Shown in pieces: positions 10,841-20,668 of a stretch of 64,000 bases of DNA. A program made the position numbers and the translations under genes. The stretch covers positions 62,001 through 126,000 of the forward strand of contig CP089458.1 in NCBI GenBank assembly GCA_026636295.1, in the 5' to 3' direction. Every line of letters starts with the position of its first letter. Within the stretch, counting starts at the first letter, position 1. This stretch comes from Medakamo hakoo (lineage: Eukaryota; Chlorophyta; Trebouxiophyceae; Coccomyxaceae). The notes beneath the pieces are model-generated. The model was not told the origin of the DNA, searched no databases, and saw nothing but the letters and a program-made list of their open reading frames with translations.

Positions 10841-11272
10841 GGGGTGTGGGGTGTGGGGAGGGGATGGGGTCATGGGTGGGGTGGGGTGTGGTCATGGCGG
10901 CAGTTTTTTGTTTCGTTTTTCGTGCGGGGGGCCACGTTTTGCGGAGGGGGAGCGCCTCAAGGGCGCACACAGGCGCCTGTGAACAACAACCAGCCCTCCG
11001 TCGCCTCGTCCGTTTTTTTTTTTTACAGACACACTCCGCGTCGCGCCGTCCCACCGCCGCGTCGTGACAGTCTCAATACCAGGAAAGAAGAAGAGAAACC
11101 ATGTAAAAAAGGGGACGACTCCCCCCCCACCGCCTGGGGCTCAGCCCAGGGGGATGGCGGTGTTGTCGTTTGAAGTGTCGCGTCTGTCTAAAATGGAAAG
11201 CCCCAGGAAAAAAAGAAGCGTGGACGTTCTCTCAGTGCTGTGCTCAAAATTGTGTCTCCCCCGCGTGTCACG
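10841..11272. other. Convergent 3' intergenic region across the duplication edge
   Basis: The left part (to 11216) is the duplicated 3' flank of the methyltransferase-like gene, with a TGTAA at 11102-11106. From 11217 the sequence is unique and runs 56 bp to the stop codon of the minus-strand signal-peptide protein gene. The duplication edge therefore lies just beyond that gene's coding end. No gene seen. Confidence 0.6.
11102..11106 (+). terminator. TGTAA poly(A) signal candidate, copy 2
   Basis: Duplicate of 3897-3901, about 260 bp after the second methyltransferase-like stop codon, followed by an A run. Confidence 0.4.
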
Positions 11273-12014
11273 TCAGACCGCGCCGTACGCGGGGTTGGCG
11301 ACGACCGCGCCGTCGACGTCTCCGGGCGCCAGCGGCTCCAGGAGGGACGGCGGCGTGGCAGGCCGTGCCCGCCGGGCGTCGGCCAACGCGGCCTTCGCCG
11401 TCACGGCCAGGCACGTGAACGCGGCGCCACACGCGGCGCACAGCGCGAGCCACGCCCAGTCCGCAGCCGCGGGCCGGGAAGGCGGCGACGGCGGCGACGG
11501 GGCCGGCTCCTCGGGCCCGTCTTCTCCCTGTAAAACCGACGCCAACTGAGCTGTGCGCCCCTGCCACTCCCCGCCGACGGCCGCTTCCTCGGCCTCGACC
11601 GCGGCCGCCAGGCCCATCAGGGCCGCGAGCCTGTGCGGGCACACGGACGATGGCAGAGCCCAGGAATGGACGGCGAACGGGCCGGCGTGGTCGGCGCGGA
11701 CGAGCAGGGCGGCTTGCGGCTGGACGGGCCGGACGAGGAGGAGGGGCTGGAGAGAGAGAGTGTGTGTGTGTGTGTGTGCGTGAGGGAGAGAGCGCCGGTG
11801 GCGGCGCCGGCGGGCGGGAGGGTGGAGGGAGTGGATGGATGGTTGTTTCGGGAGGTTGTGACGGGAGGCACCGCGAGCGGTCTGTCGCATGCGGCCTCCG
11901 CCTCGACTCCCTGTGTGATTAGGGAGTCGAGGCCACTCCTCTCTCTCTCACCTGTGCGGCAGAGACACAGACGCCCGTGCTCAACAGGGCAAGCGACACG
12001 AGCCCGCGAGGCAT
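11273..12014 (-). CDS. Small type I membrane protein with signal peptide, unknown function
   Basis: Exons 12014-11952 and 11746-11273 join in phase 0 to about 178 residues. Exon 1 encodes almost only a signal peptide (MPRGLVSLALLSTGVCVSAA, cleavage likely after Ala). Exon 2 gives a short luminal part with two cysteines in SSVCPHRL and CAACGA contexts, a Pro/Ser-rich linker, one transmembrane segment near residues 122-146 (starts DWAWLALCAACGAAF) and a short cytosolic tail ending NPAYGAV. The layout resembles a small p24-like or receptor-like protein, but I recognise no family. The 205-bp intron carries CA/GA microsatellite runs. It is divergent from LSm5 with 126 bp between starts. Confidence 0.6.
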
Positions 12015-12140
12015 GGTGGCTGGGGCCTCCGCTGCGCCGCTGCGTTTTTTCCTCCTTGGCGCGGCGGATGAAAGGGAGTGAGCGTGCGTCGAGCCCGGCC
12101 CAGACTGCCACTTTCCTTTTTTTTTTCTTCGTCCAACAAC
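12015..12140. promoter_or_regulatory. Bidirectional promoter, signal-peptide protein / LSm5
   Basis: Only 126 bp separate the two divergent start codons. A T run (about 12115-12127) and a TCGTCC motif precede the LSm5 start. No other element is evident. Confidence 0.55.
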
Positions 12141-12532
12141 ATGTCCGCCCTGCAGCTAGCTCCATCCGAACTCATCGACCGGTGCATCGGCAGCCGCATC
12201 TGGATCCTGATGAAAGGCAACGCGGTGAGTGGCGCGCGGACGGCCTGTCTCCTCTCTCGCTGCCCGGGGCAGCGAGAGCTCTCTTGGCGAAACCATGCGC
12301 CGGCGCCCGCCGACGCCCGAAACACACGCGCCCTCACTCCCCCGCCCACACCATCATTTTTATCCAGGAGCTCATCGGCACGCTGCGCGGCTTTGATGCG
12401 TTTGTCAACATGGTCCTGGACGACGTCGAAGAGATCGCGCCGGACGGCACCCCCACGCCCGGCAGGATCCCCTCACTCCTGCTCAACGGCAACAACATCG
12501 CCGTCCTCGTCCCTGGCGGCAAGCCAGAATGA
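12141..12532 (+). CDS. LSM5: U6 snRNA-associated Sm-like protein LSm5
   Basis: Exons 12141-12224 and 12368-12532 join in phase 0 to 82 residues, close to the normal LSm5 length of about 90. The Sm1 motif is seen in LIDRCIGSRIWILMKGN then ELIGTLRGFDAFVNMVLDDV, and the Sm2 motif in ILLNGNN-like LLLNGNNIAVLVPGGKPE. LSm5 is part of the LSm2-8 ring on U6 snRNA in the nucleus and the LSm1-7 ring in mRNA decay in the cytoplasm. The intron falls inside the Sm1 motif. Confidence 0.93.
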
Positions 12533-12887
12533 AGGAGGAGTGATGCCGCAACCGTCTCACTGCTGAGGACGTGCGTGGGAGAGCGTGGGTGTGTGTGTAG
12601 AAAAAGATGAAGCTTGCCGTTGCGCCGGAAGAGAGAGGACCAAAGACGCGGCCACACAAGCCGCGACCAACCAGGGCCCCTCCCATCCATTTTTTTTCTT
12701 GTCCGTCTTTTTGTTTGCACCATCCCAAGGGGCCGAACGAGCGCTCGCGCGCTGCCGCCAGACTGGTGCGCACACGCACGCCCTCTCTTTCTGAAAAGAC
12801 AAAAAAGGAATCGAAAGCACCCCCCCTCGCCGAAAGTTTTTCAGCGCGCGCATCCCCCCTCCATCCCGCCTCCGCCCCCACTGCCTC
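12533..12887. other. Convergent 3' intergenic region LSm5 / Alb3
   Basis: These 355 bp hold the 3' ends of LSm5 (plus) and the Alb3-like gene (minus). It has several T and A runs (12690-12715, 12805-12842) that may be poly(A)-related. No TGTAA and no conserved frame were found. Confidence 0.5.
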
Positions 12888-14297
12888 TCACGCCGACCCG
12901 CCCGTCCCGCTGCTGTTGTTCTTCGGCGGGGGCGCGTCCGGCACGACAGGCCGCTCCGGGTCCGTCGCGACGGCGGCGGCTTTAGGCGCGGACGCGGTTT
13001 CCGCCGCCGTCGCCGCCGCCGCCCCTCCCGCCTGCTGGCTCGCCGCCTGGGCCGCCGCCTTTTTCGCGGCTTCCTTGGCCTTCAACGCCCGGAACTTCTC
13101 GCCGCGCGATTCCACCTGCTTGGCCGACCGCCGGGCGTTGAGCTCCTTGCCTGTTGATGTTGGGTTGGGAGTGGGGGGGGAAGTAGGGGTGAGTGGAGAG
13201 CGCTCCCTCCGACCGGTGTGTGCGCACAGCCCTCGCCCGGCACGCGGGCGGTGTGCCGACCCGCCCGCTGCAGCGGCAGGGCCGTGCCCTTTATTGCTCT
13301 CGCACACGCGTATACCCACAGTGGCAGGCAGGGAGGCACGCAGGGCGCCTCCCCTCCTCCCCACTCTTTCGCGCGGCACCGGACAAAAGAGCCGCGCGGG
13401 GTAATGGTAAAATGTGCGTCCCCCGCCGCCTGCCCCCCCATTTTTTTCCTCTGTCACCCCAACTCTCAAAAAACGCACCCGTCGGCCGGGCCGGTCCGTC
13501 GTCCACGACCTCCGCCCGCACCATGGGGCCACGCTGACCACCAGCAGTGCTAGCAGACGACCCACCGCCAGCAGCGCCCGCCACGGCGGGCGCGCCCAGC
13601 GTCTTTTTCAGGTACGCCTGCTGGGCCGTCGACAGCAGGTTGTTCGTGAACCAGTAGAGCGTCAGGCCCGCCGGCACGTTCAGGGAGAACCAGCCGATCA
13701 TGAGCGGCAGGAACTTGAGGATGGCCTGCGACTGTTGGGCGGCCGGGTCGTCGGTCTGCGGGGACATCATTTTTTGGGTGATGTACTGCGACGCGATCAG
13801 CGCGACCGGCAGGACGAGGTACGCGCCCGCGGCCGGCCAGCCGATGGGCGGCGCGCCGTCCACAAAGGGGAAGAGCCAGGACGTACCCGACCCCGCCTTT
13901 TGGGCGGCCAGGGACGTGGGGCCCGCCAGGGACGGGATCCAGAACCACCCCTCCTTCAGCAGGCCCTCGTCCGCGACGTTGGACAGCGCGCGGTACAGCC
14001 CAATCCAGACGGGCAGCGTGACGAGCGTGGGCAGGCACCCCGCCAGCGGGTTGACGCCCGCCTCCTTGTACAGGCGGGCCACCTCGACCTGCGCCTCCTC
14101 GGGCGGGCGGCCCTTGTACCGCTCCTGGATCTCCTTGACGCGCGGCTGAAGGGCCTGCAGCGCGATCGTGGACGCCATCTGCTTGCGCGTCAGCGGGTAG
14201 GTGGCCACCTTGACGAGGACGGTGAGGGCGATGATGGCGAAGCCGTAGGAGTAGGGCACGTGCGCGGCTTCCAGGCCGGAGTCGAGGAGCTGTGGCG

Positions 14298-14331
<34 letters not shown>

Positions 14332-15019
14332 GGAGGGCGGTGGTGGGTTTTTTTTTTTCGGTGTGGGTGAGGGACACGGGGGGCGGCATGGGAAAGGAGC
14401 GGTGGCCGCCACCCCCCCCCCCTCTCCTCCGCCCCATCATCTCACCGCACCTTTAGAAACGCTTCAAACGCGGACGCAAAGGGTGCGAGCCACCCGCCGG
14501 ACGACGCGGCGGGCGTGGCGGCGCCCGCGGCCTGGACGACGGTGTCAACCGCGGCGGGGGCGGCGGCAGAGACCGCGCCGGTGACGGCGTCAACGGCTTT
14601 GACCGCCGCGTCGGTGGCGGCGGACGTGACGTCGGCCATCGTGATGAGGGCGGACGCCGGGTCCACGGCGGCGACGACGGTGGGAGGGGTGCGGCGGCGG
14701 CCTGGGAGGTGCGTGGGTTCGCGTGGTTGGAGACAGGGTGAGGTGTGTGCGCGGCGGCGTGGGAGGAGCGCGAGCGGAAGAAAAGGGCGCCGCACCGCCG
14801 CCTGAAGGCGGGCATTCCCCAACGAAAGCCACGGCGACGCAAGCTGTACGTTACGCGCCAGCCCCACGAAACAAAAAATCCAAAAAACTCACCAGCAGCT
14901 TTGGCGTGGCGGGGCGGCAGGGCCGGGCGGACGGGCGCCGGCGGCCGGGCACGGGTGGCGGTCGGACTGCCAGCGGCCAGCCTGCGTGTTTTGGGTGAGG
15001 GATTTTTTCGGAGGGGCAT
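12888..15019 (-). CDS. ALB3: Thylakoid membrane insertase Alb3 (Oxa1/YidC family)
   Basis: Four exons (15019-14893, 14701-14451, 14289-13479, 13150-12888) join in consistent phase to about 483 residues. The N terminus is basic and Ser/Pro/Arg-rich, like a chloroplast transit peptide, then an Ala-rich stretch. The 60KD_IMP core starts at AAHVPYSYGFAIIALTVLVK and includes PLTRKQMAS, VKEIQERYKG, NPLAGCLPTLVTLPVWIGLY, SQYITQKMMSPQ and PAGLTLYWFTNNLLS, giving five membrane spans as in Alb3. The C-terminal tail is lysine-rich and alanine-rich (KFRALKAKEAAKKAA), the position used by Alb3 to bind cpSRP43. Family role: insertion of light-harvesting proteins into thylakoids. Introns contain TG microsatellites. 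Confidence 0.93.
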
Positions 15020-15473
15020 TGAGTGTGTGACTGTGTGGACTAGCCCTGGGTGCGCGCGGGCAGGCCGGGGGCGGGGGGCGGGCGGCGCGGGCGAACGTGG
15101 CTAGAGAGCAGCGCGAGAGCGTGGTGGCGTGTTCGGGCCGATGCGGGCGAGACAGCGGGCTCTCTGCGCCGCGACAAAAACGGCCGCGCCATTCCCCGCC
15201 ATTCCCTCCCTCCTCCTTTGAACTCACCGGCCGGCCGGCGAGCGCAGGCACGCCTGCATCGTGTCAGCGAGAGTTGGGGGTTGCGCGGAAGGGCGCAGAC
15301 TCTCTCCTCACTGTTGTTTTTCTTTGCTCTCGCACTCGCTCGCAGCGAGTTTGTTGCTGTGTGTGTAGAAGAGTGTTTGGCTGCGAGCCTAGCCAGAACG
15401 AAGAGAAACGTTCCGTAGCGATAGGAAAGCCGCCCCGCTCTACCCCGCACTCCACCCCTTCTAGCCCGCCGTG
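15020..15473. promoter_or_regulatory. Divergent intergenic region, Alb3 / 271-residue protein
   Basis: The 454-bp space between divergent starts is the longest of the head-to-head spacers. It has an AT-richer patch at about 15310-15420 next to the plus-strand gene. No coding sequence with recognisable similarity was seen, but a short unannotated 5' exon cannot be excluded. Confidence 0.5.
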
Positions 15474-16289
15474 ATGTCTGCCCTCCTCGCCCGCACCGCC
15501 GCCGGCGCGGAAGCGTCGACGTCGACCTCCCGCGCCCGCGCCTTTGCCCACGCATCGGCCGCCGCACCCTGCCGACCCTCCGTCCGCCCTTCACCGGGCC
15601 TCGGCGCCTTCCCCGACACGCCCACCGGGTCCGGCGGGCTGAGAAGATGCTCGTGGAGGCCGCCAGCCCGGCGGGGAAACGGCAGCGCCGGCGGCAAGGG
15701 CGCGCTCCTGCAGCCGACGCCGCCGTCGGCCCAACCCGGTGGCAAGGGAGCCGACAGCCCAAAAAAGAAGAAAAAGAGGGCCGGCGGCACGGGTTACAAG
15801 GGCCCCTCCCCGCGCCAGCTGGTGCGCCGGGCGGGAATTCAGGGCCGGGCCGCGGTGAAGCGGGCGCTGGCCGCCGCGGCTGGCTGGCCCGGGATTGCTC
15901 ACGCGCTCGCGGCGCTCGCGGCTGCCGACGCCGCAACCCGCCCAGCCCGCGACGCTGCCGCCGCGGCCTGGGACGCCCTGTCCATCGACTACGGCGCGTT
16001 CTTGGCGTCCGAGACACGGCGTGTGTGGACGTGGGCGGCCGAACACCCCGTGGAAGCCGCGGTCGCCAAGGAGCACGTGCGGTGGGTGCGCACGTTTGCC
16101 CTGTCGGCAGTGTGGGCCTGGTTCGCCCCGCCCACCATCGCCTGGACGCTGGGGGTGCCGTCCCTCCTCCTGTCCGCGCCCTGGGGCGTGCGTGGCCAGG
16201 TGCGCTCCCCTGTGCTGTGGGCTGTGCTGTTCGTGTGCCAGGTGTGCGGGAAGTGGCCGGTCAGTGCGCCGCTGATGCCGCTGGTGTGA
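15474..16289 (+). CDS. Predicted plastid-targeted membrane protein, unknown
   Basis: A single exon encodes about 271 residues. The first 60 residues are Ala/Ser/Arg-rich without acids (MSALLARTAAGAEASTSTSR), typical of a transit peptide. A lysine cluster (KKKKKRAGG, about residues 97-105) follows, then an amphipathic Ala-rich region and a conserved-looking block with SIDYGAFLASETRRVWTWAA and KEHVRWVRTFALSAVWAW. Two or three hydrophobic segments close the protein (FALSAVWAWFAPP, LGVPSLLLSAPWGV, SPVLWAVLFVCQVC). I do not recognise the family. It is divergent from Alb3, which fits but does not prove a plastid role. Confidence 0.6.
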   Translation: MSALLARTAAGAEASTSTSRARAFAHASAAAPCRPSVRPSPGLGAFPDTPTGSGGLRRCSWRPPARRGNGSAGGKGALLQPTPPSAQPGGKGADSPKKKKKRAGGTGYKGPSPRQLVRRAGIQGRAAVKRALAAAAGWPGIAHALAALAAADAATRPARDAAAAAWDALSIDYGAFLASETRRVWTWAAEHPVEAAVAKEHVRWVRTFALSAVWAWFAPPTIAWTLGVPSLLLSAPWGVRGQVRSPVLWAVLFVCQVCGKWPVSAPLMPLV

Positions 16290-16482
16290 GGGGTGGGGGT
16301 GGGGTGGGTGGGGTGGGACTGGTAGATGGATGGGCTGGGGTGGAGGGTTGTGTGAAGACACACCCCGCCGGCTGTGTTCGTCCTGTGTCCACCGCGCCCA
16401 CAGCAGCCCCAGACCCGCGCGCGTGCGCGTCGCTGACCTCACGTTCTGTTTTGCCTACAGACGAAAAGAAACCACACGCCCA

Positions 16483-17968
16483 CTACAGTTTCTCCACCAC
16501 CCTCAATTTCGCAGAGCGCGCGCGCGGGTTGGCGCCCACCTCGGCGCCGTCCGCCGTCAGCGGCCGCCGCGTCAGGATGCGGACGGTCGGAGCCGGGGGT
16601 GGGGGTGGCACGGTCGCGCCGCCTGGCGCCCACCCACCCGCGCGCGCGGCCCGCTCCCACCGCCCCCCCCCACCGCCCGCCCACCCGCGGTCCTCGCCGC
16701 CCCCGCCCCCCCCTTTCCCGGCCGCCTCCAAGAACGCGCGTTTCACGGCCCGGTCCTCCAGCGAGTGGAAGGATATAATGGCCAGCCGACCACCCGGGTT
16801 GAGGGCGCCCAGCGCGGCGGGCAGGGCGGCGTCCAGCGCCCCCAGCTCGTCGTTCACGCCAATCCTCAGCGCCTGAAAAATGCGCGTGGCCGGGTGGATG
16901 GGCGGCGGGCCGCCCCTCCCCCCCCTGCCACCGCGCCGCTTGCGCCACCCGCTCAACCCCAGTGCACTGATCAAGTCCGCCGTCGACTCCAGCGGGCCAG
17001 TCGCCCGGGCCGCCACAATCCTCGCCGCCGCAGACCGGGCGCCCCGCTCCTCCCCCGCTTCCCAAAACAGGGCCGCCAGGTCGCCCTCGGGCCACGTGTT
17101 CAGGACGTCCGCCGCTGATGGGCCGGTCGCTTCGGGCCCGGCCATGCGCATGTCCAGGGGCCCGTCTTTGGACAGGGCAAAGCCGCGGGTCGGGTCGTCG
17201 ATCTGTGTTTTTTTCGTCGGGGGGTGGCAGGCGGGGGGGCCAGAGTGATGGGGGCGCGGGTGGGTGCGAGGATTGGAAAGAAAGGGAGAGGCGGGGCCGA
17301 CAGCAGCACGCCTGCCTCCCCTCCCTCCCACCCGCCCCCTCACCTGCATCGACGAAAACCCCAAATCCAGCAGGATGCCGTCCACTCCCGTGCACCCACA
17401 CGCCGCCAGCTCACTGGCCAGCGTCCGAAAATTGGCGGCGCGGACGTGGAGGGTCAGCGGGGAGGTCGGCGGCCTCCCTGCTTTCACCCGCTCCAGGCGG
17501 GCCGTCGCCAATGCACGCGCGGTGGGGTCCACGTCCAGGCCAATGAGCGTGTGCAGCTCCGGGTGGGCGGCGGCCAGGGCGGACGCGTGGCCGCCTGGGT
17601 GTCGTGGAGGCGTGGGGGGAAAGCATGAGGGGCGGGATGGAGCGGGGATGGAGAGAAGGTCGAGGCGCGCGCAGTCAAAAAACTAAAAACTCACCCGCGC
17701 CCAGCGTGCCGTCCAAGTAGGTGCCGAGGCGCACGCCGTCAAAGGACGCGAGGACGTGGTCTAGGAGGACAGGGATGTGGGGTGGCGGCGGCGGGGTGGT
17801 GGAGGAGGCCGACGACGCAGCTGCTGGCGGGGTGGTGGCGGCTAGCGCAGAACGCGAAAGAGCGCGGCCGCTGCCGTTACGACAGCGTGCGGCCGCGTGC
17901 GCTGCGTCCTTTGCAACCCGGCGCAGCATGGCGGGGTGGCGGGGTGGGGGCTGGACGAGCGGGAGCAT
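16483..17968 (-). CDS. rsmH: Organellar 16S rRNA (cytosine-N4)-methyltransferase, RsmH/MraW family
   Basis: Exons 17968-17695, 17594-17344 and 17202-16483 join in phase to about 414 residues. After an organelle-targeting-like N terminus, the core opens with HIPVLLDHVLASF, then GTYLDGTLGAGGHASAL (SAM loop, split by intron 1), IGLDVDP, GVDGILLDLGFSSMQ (split by intron 2), DDPTRGFALSKDGPLDMRM, IHPATRIFQALRIGVNDEL, and GGRLAIISFHSLEDRAVKR. These match all MraW blocks. In bacteria it makes m4C1402 of 16S rRNA; here plastid or mitochondrial ribosomes are the likely target. Low-complexity Gly/Pro insertions separate the last blocks. An alternative in-frame start lies at 17929. Confidence 0.93.
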
Positions 17969-18109
17969 CGCTGGTTTCCCTCCTCCCGGGACGGAGAGAG
18001 AACGACCGTCTGCACGCATGCCATCAGAAACTTTTTTCGTGCGTGTGCGCGCACACACAGACAAACCTCCTCCATCGACACCCTCCCCCTCTCGAGTCCC
18101 ACTCCCTAC
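17969..18109. promoter_or_regulatory. Bidirectional promoter, rsmH / carbinolamine dehydratase
   Basis: This 141-bp segment separates the chosen divergent start codons. It contains an ACACACAGACA tract and pyrimidine-rich sequence before the plus-strand start. If rsmH starts at 17929 the spacer would be 180 bp. Confidence 0.5.
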
Positions 18110-18806
18110 ATGCACGCCCGGGCCGCCCGGGCCATCGCCACACCGTCCCTCGTCTCGGCCGCCCGCCGCCGCGCCGCCATCCCAGCCTTCTTCCACACCC
18201 AGCTGCAGCGCGCCCGCACGCTCGCCATGGCTTCTCCACCCCCCGCTTCCTCCACGCCCTTTGTCGGCCCGGGGTCCGACGAGCTGCGGGCCATGTGTGT
18301 GGGACCGTGCAGCCGGTGAGTGGAGTGGGGTGGAGTGGAGTGGGCAGACTCACCTGGCCGAAAAAACGCGAGACAGCAAACCTTTTTTCACGGCGCGCGC
18401 GCTCCCCATCAACCTGCCCTCACGGACACGACCACCCCGCCCACCCCTCTTCAACAGCGACACCCCCCTCCTGTCCCGGTCCGCCCTGGACACCCACCTC
18501 GCCGCGCTGCCCTCCTGGTCACTGTCCGACGACGGCACAGCCATTTCGCGCTCCCTGGTGGCGCGCAACTTTGACGCGGCCCTGGCCTTTTTCGCGGCGA
18601 TCGCGCCCGTCGCAAACGCGGCCGGCCACCACCCGGACCTGCACCTGACCAACTTCCGGGACGTGACGGTCACCCTGCAGACGCACGCTGTCGGCGGGGT
18701 GACCCTGGCCGACGTGGCGCTGGCGGCCCGGATTGATGCGGTGCCGGTGGAGTGTTCGCCCAAGTGGTTGCGGGAGCGCGGCCTGGCGCCGCCGGCCAAG
18801 GAGTGA
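18110..18806 (+). CDS. Pterin-4a-carbinolamine dehydratase (PCD/DCoH)
   Basis: Exons 18110-18315 and 18458-18806 join in phase 2 to about 184 residues. The C-terminal 115 residues are a PCD domain with LAALPSWSLSDDGTAISRSL, then AGHHPDLHLTNFRDVTVTLQTH, which carries the family signature H-H-P with the downstream V-x-L-x-T pattern. About 65 N-terminal residues are basic and Ala-rich (MHARAARAIATPSLVSAARR), consistent with organelle import. PCD recycles 4a-hydroxy-tetrahydropterins from aromatic amino acid hydroxylases; plant-lineage organellar PCDs are also linked to moco and thiazole metabolism. It is divergent from rsmH. Confidence 0.9.
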
Positions 18807-19406
18807 GAGAGCGTTGCCTGTGGGAGAGCGCCGGCCGTTGTAACGAGGGGAGAGGGCTGTGTGGGGTTGTAGGCATGCCATCGTTGAGAGCGGCTGAGAG
18901 GGCCGCTGGTGACGGAAGGGCGGGAGGTTGGGGGGGACCTCGCTTCCACACCACACGCTCGTTCCCGCGGGTGCGCCCTCGCGCGCTGCTGTCGCTTTCC
19001 GCCTGCCCGCGCCGCAGGCGGGATACCGCTTCCGAGCTTCCTGCCCCTCGCAGGTAAGGCCCACGTCCACGCTCATTGACCAGCCGGCGTCCGAGACTGC
19101 AGGCCTGCCCGGTCGGCTGGGCTGTGCGGTTTGTTCTGCGGCGCGCCGCATTCCTGCCAGAAAACGAGTCGCCCCCCTCACTTTCGACACCGCGCGCGCG
19201 ACCAGCAGGCCCCGCAGACGCTCCCACGCACGCTGCACTGTTAAGGACGGACTTGTGCTGACTTGGAGCTTTGAAAAAAAGGAGCGAAAAAAGGCAGGCC
19301 GCCTCGTTCGCCTTCGTTTTCCACGGCTACCGTCGCCCGCCTGCCGTGGGAACCTGCGCGCACCTCGCTGCTCTCCCTGTCCGCCCGCCCGCCCCGCTCC
19401 AACACC
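18807..19406. other. 600-bp intergenic region upstream of the TLC gene
   Basis: This is the longest gene-free stretch in the window. It lies between two plus-strand genes and must hold the terminator of the PCD gene and the promoter of the TLC gene. Open frames exist on both strands, as expected at this GC content, but none shows a recognisable domain or consistent splice phase. An A-rich run lies at about 19273-19292. Confidence 0.5.
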
Positions 19407-20444
19407 ATGGCCGCCGCCGACACGGCCGCTTTTTACGCGGCCACGACCGTCGCGGCCCTGGCCTCCCCGTCCGCCCCCGCCCCGCCCCCGCCGCCCGGCC
19501 TGGCGCGCTCCGCCCTGGCGGCCGCGGCCGCGTTCACGCTCGTCGACCGGCTGCTGTCCCGCCTCCCCATCGCGGCCTGGCTGGCCCGCCACGCCCGGTC
19601 CCCGCCGCCCGGCCCCAAAGCCGGCGCGGCCCTGGCCCGGGAAATCACGATCAAGCTGGTCGGCTGCGTGCACCTGGCCATCCAACTGCCGCTGGCGGTC
19701 GTGGCGCTGGCCGGGCCGGCCGGCCGGGCTGCGTTTGGCGGGCTACCGCTCCTGTCCTCCCCGCCCGCCGGCGCGGCCGCCGCACGGCTGTACGCGTCCA
19801 CCCCCCTCACCCACGCCGCCGTCGCCATTTCCGCGGGCTACTTCGCCTGGGATGTGGGCTCCCTGCTGCCCCGGCTGGGCGTCGCCGGGCCCGCCATGCT
19901 CGCCCACGGCTGCCTGTGTGCGGCGCTGTATGGGTACGGCGCGGCGACCGGCCACCTCTCCTGGTTTGGGGCCCTCTTCGTCCTATGGGAGGCGTCCACG
20001 CCGGCCGTCTACGCGCGGTGGCTGGCCCTGGAAACGGGGTGGGGCCCGGGCACGGCGCCATACGCGGTGGCGGGCGGCGCGATGATTGCGACCTTCTTCG
20101 TCGCGCGCGTCCTGGGCGGCGCCGCCGCGTCCGCTGCCTTTTGGTCGTCCGCCGCGTCCGAGTTGGCGTCCCGCCCGCCCGGCCGGCCGGGCCCCGCCCT
20201 GCCCGTCGCCATTCTCAACGGGTTTAGAGTGGCCAACGTGGCGATGACGGCGCTGAACCTGTACTGGTTTGGGCGCATGGTCGCGGGCCTGGTGCGGCTG
20301 GTGCGGCGTTCCCGCGCGGGCGCGGGCGCGGCCGTCGAAGTCGGCGGCGGCGGTGGGAGCAGCAAGCAGGCGAGGAAGAGCCCGGCCCCCAGCCCGGCCC
20401 GGCCAAAGGGCCGGGCGACGCCCCGGCGGGCGAGCGAGGAATGA
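19407..20444 (+). CDS. TLC-domain membrane protein (TMEM56/TLCD family)
   Basis: A single exon encodes about 345 residues with six to seven hydrophobic segments. The TLC core is seen in AREITIKLVGCVHLAIQLPL, ISAGYFAWDVGSL, MLAHGCLCAALYGYG, FGALFVLWEASTPAVYARWL and FRVANVAMTALNLYWFGRM. The order (conserved D, then H, then E-x-S/T-P) fits TMEM56/TLCD4-like proteins rather than ceramide synthases, which carry an HH pair; here HG is seen. Function in this subfamily is poorly defined, with links to membrane lipid composition. The C-terminal 60 residues are basic and Ser/Pro-rich, probably cytosolic. A TGTAA follows 16 bp after the stop. Confidence 0.85.
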   Translation: MAAADTAAFYAATTVAALASPSAPAPPPPPGLARSALAAAAAFTLVDRLLSRLPIAAWLARHARSPPPGPKAGAALAREITIKLVGCVHLAIQLPLAVVALAGPAGRAAFGGLPLLSSPPAGAAAARLYASTPLTHAAVAISAGYFAWDVGSLLPRLGVAGPAMLAHGCLCAALYGYGAATGHLSWFGALFVLWEASTPAVYARWLALETGWGPGTAPYAVAGGAMIATFFVARVLGGAAASAAFWSSAASELASRPPGRPGPALPVAILNGFRVANVAMTALNLYWFGRMVAGLVRLVRRSRAGAGAAVEVGGGGGSSKQARKSPAPSPARPKGRATPRRASEE

Positions 20445-20459
20445 GGGGGAGGACATCAC

Positions 20460-20464
20460 TGTAA
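20460..20464 (+). terminator. TGTAA poly(A) signal of the TLC gene
   Basis: TGTAAATAAA lies 16 bp after the stop codon, the best-placed TGTAA in the window. Confidence 0.55.
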
Positions 20465-20668
20465 ATAAACACACTGTCCGGAAGATGTAGAAGTTTTTAA
20501 TCGGAGAAGCAACAAATGAGGTGGAGAGGGTGGATGGATGGAGTGAGAGACGGAGAGAGAGCATGGGAGAGAGTGCGCGCTCCTAGGTGGGGCATGCCCC
20601 CCACTGTTCTTTCTGCCTGCTCTCTCTCTCTCTCGTTCCAGGGCGCAACCCCGCGCGCTTCCACAGCC

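Larger units (their letters stand above)
4012..11216. repeat. Tandem duplication, copy 2 (complete 7.2-kb unit)
   Basis: This is the only complete unit in the window, with gene order F-box gene, SPX fusion, methyltransferase-like gene. Its right part (7205-11216) matches 1-4011; its left part (4012-7204) has its partner outside the window, if the duplication is a simple tandem. The right edge is sharp: at 11217 the sequence changes to the unique flank carrying the signal-peptide protein gene. Confidence 0.85.

Noticed and set aside
13414-14370. Plus-strand frames opposite Alb3, FtsZ, Nrap and tubulin
   Set aside because: They are antisense shadows, Arg/Gly/Ala-rich and without domains or splice logic.
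18928-19400. A plus-strand frame upstream of the TLC gene as a possible 5' exon
   Set aside because: No domain, no consistent splice phase into 19407, and the TLC frame begins well at its own ATG.
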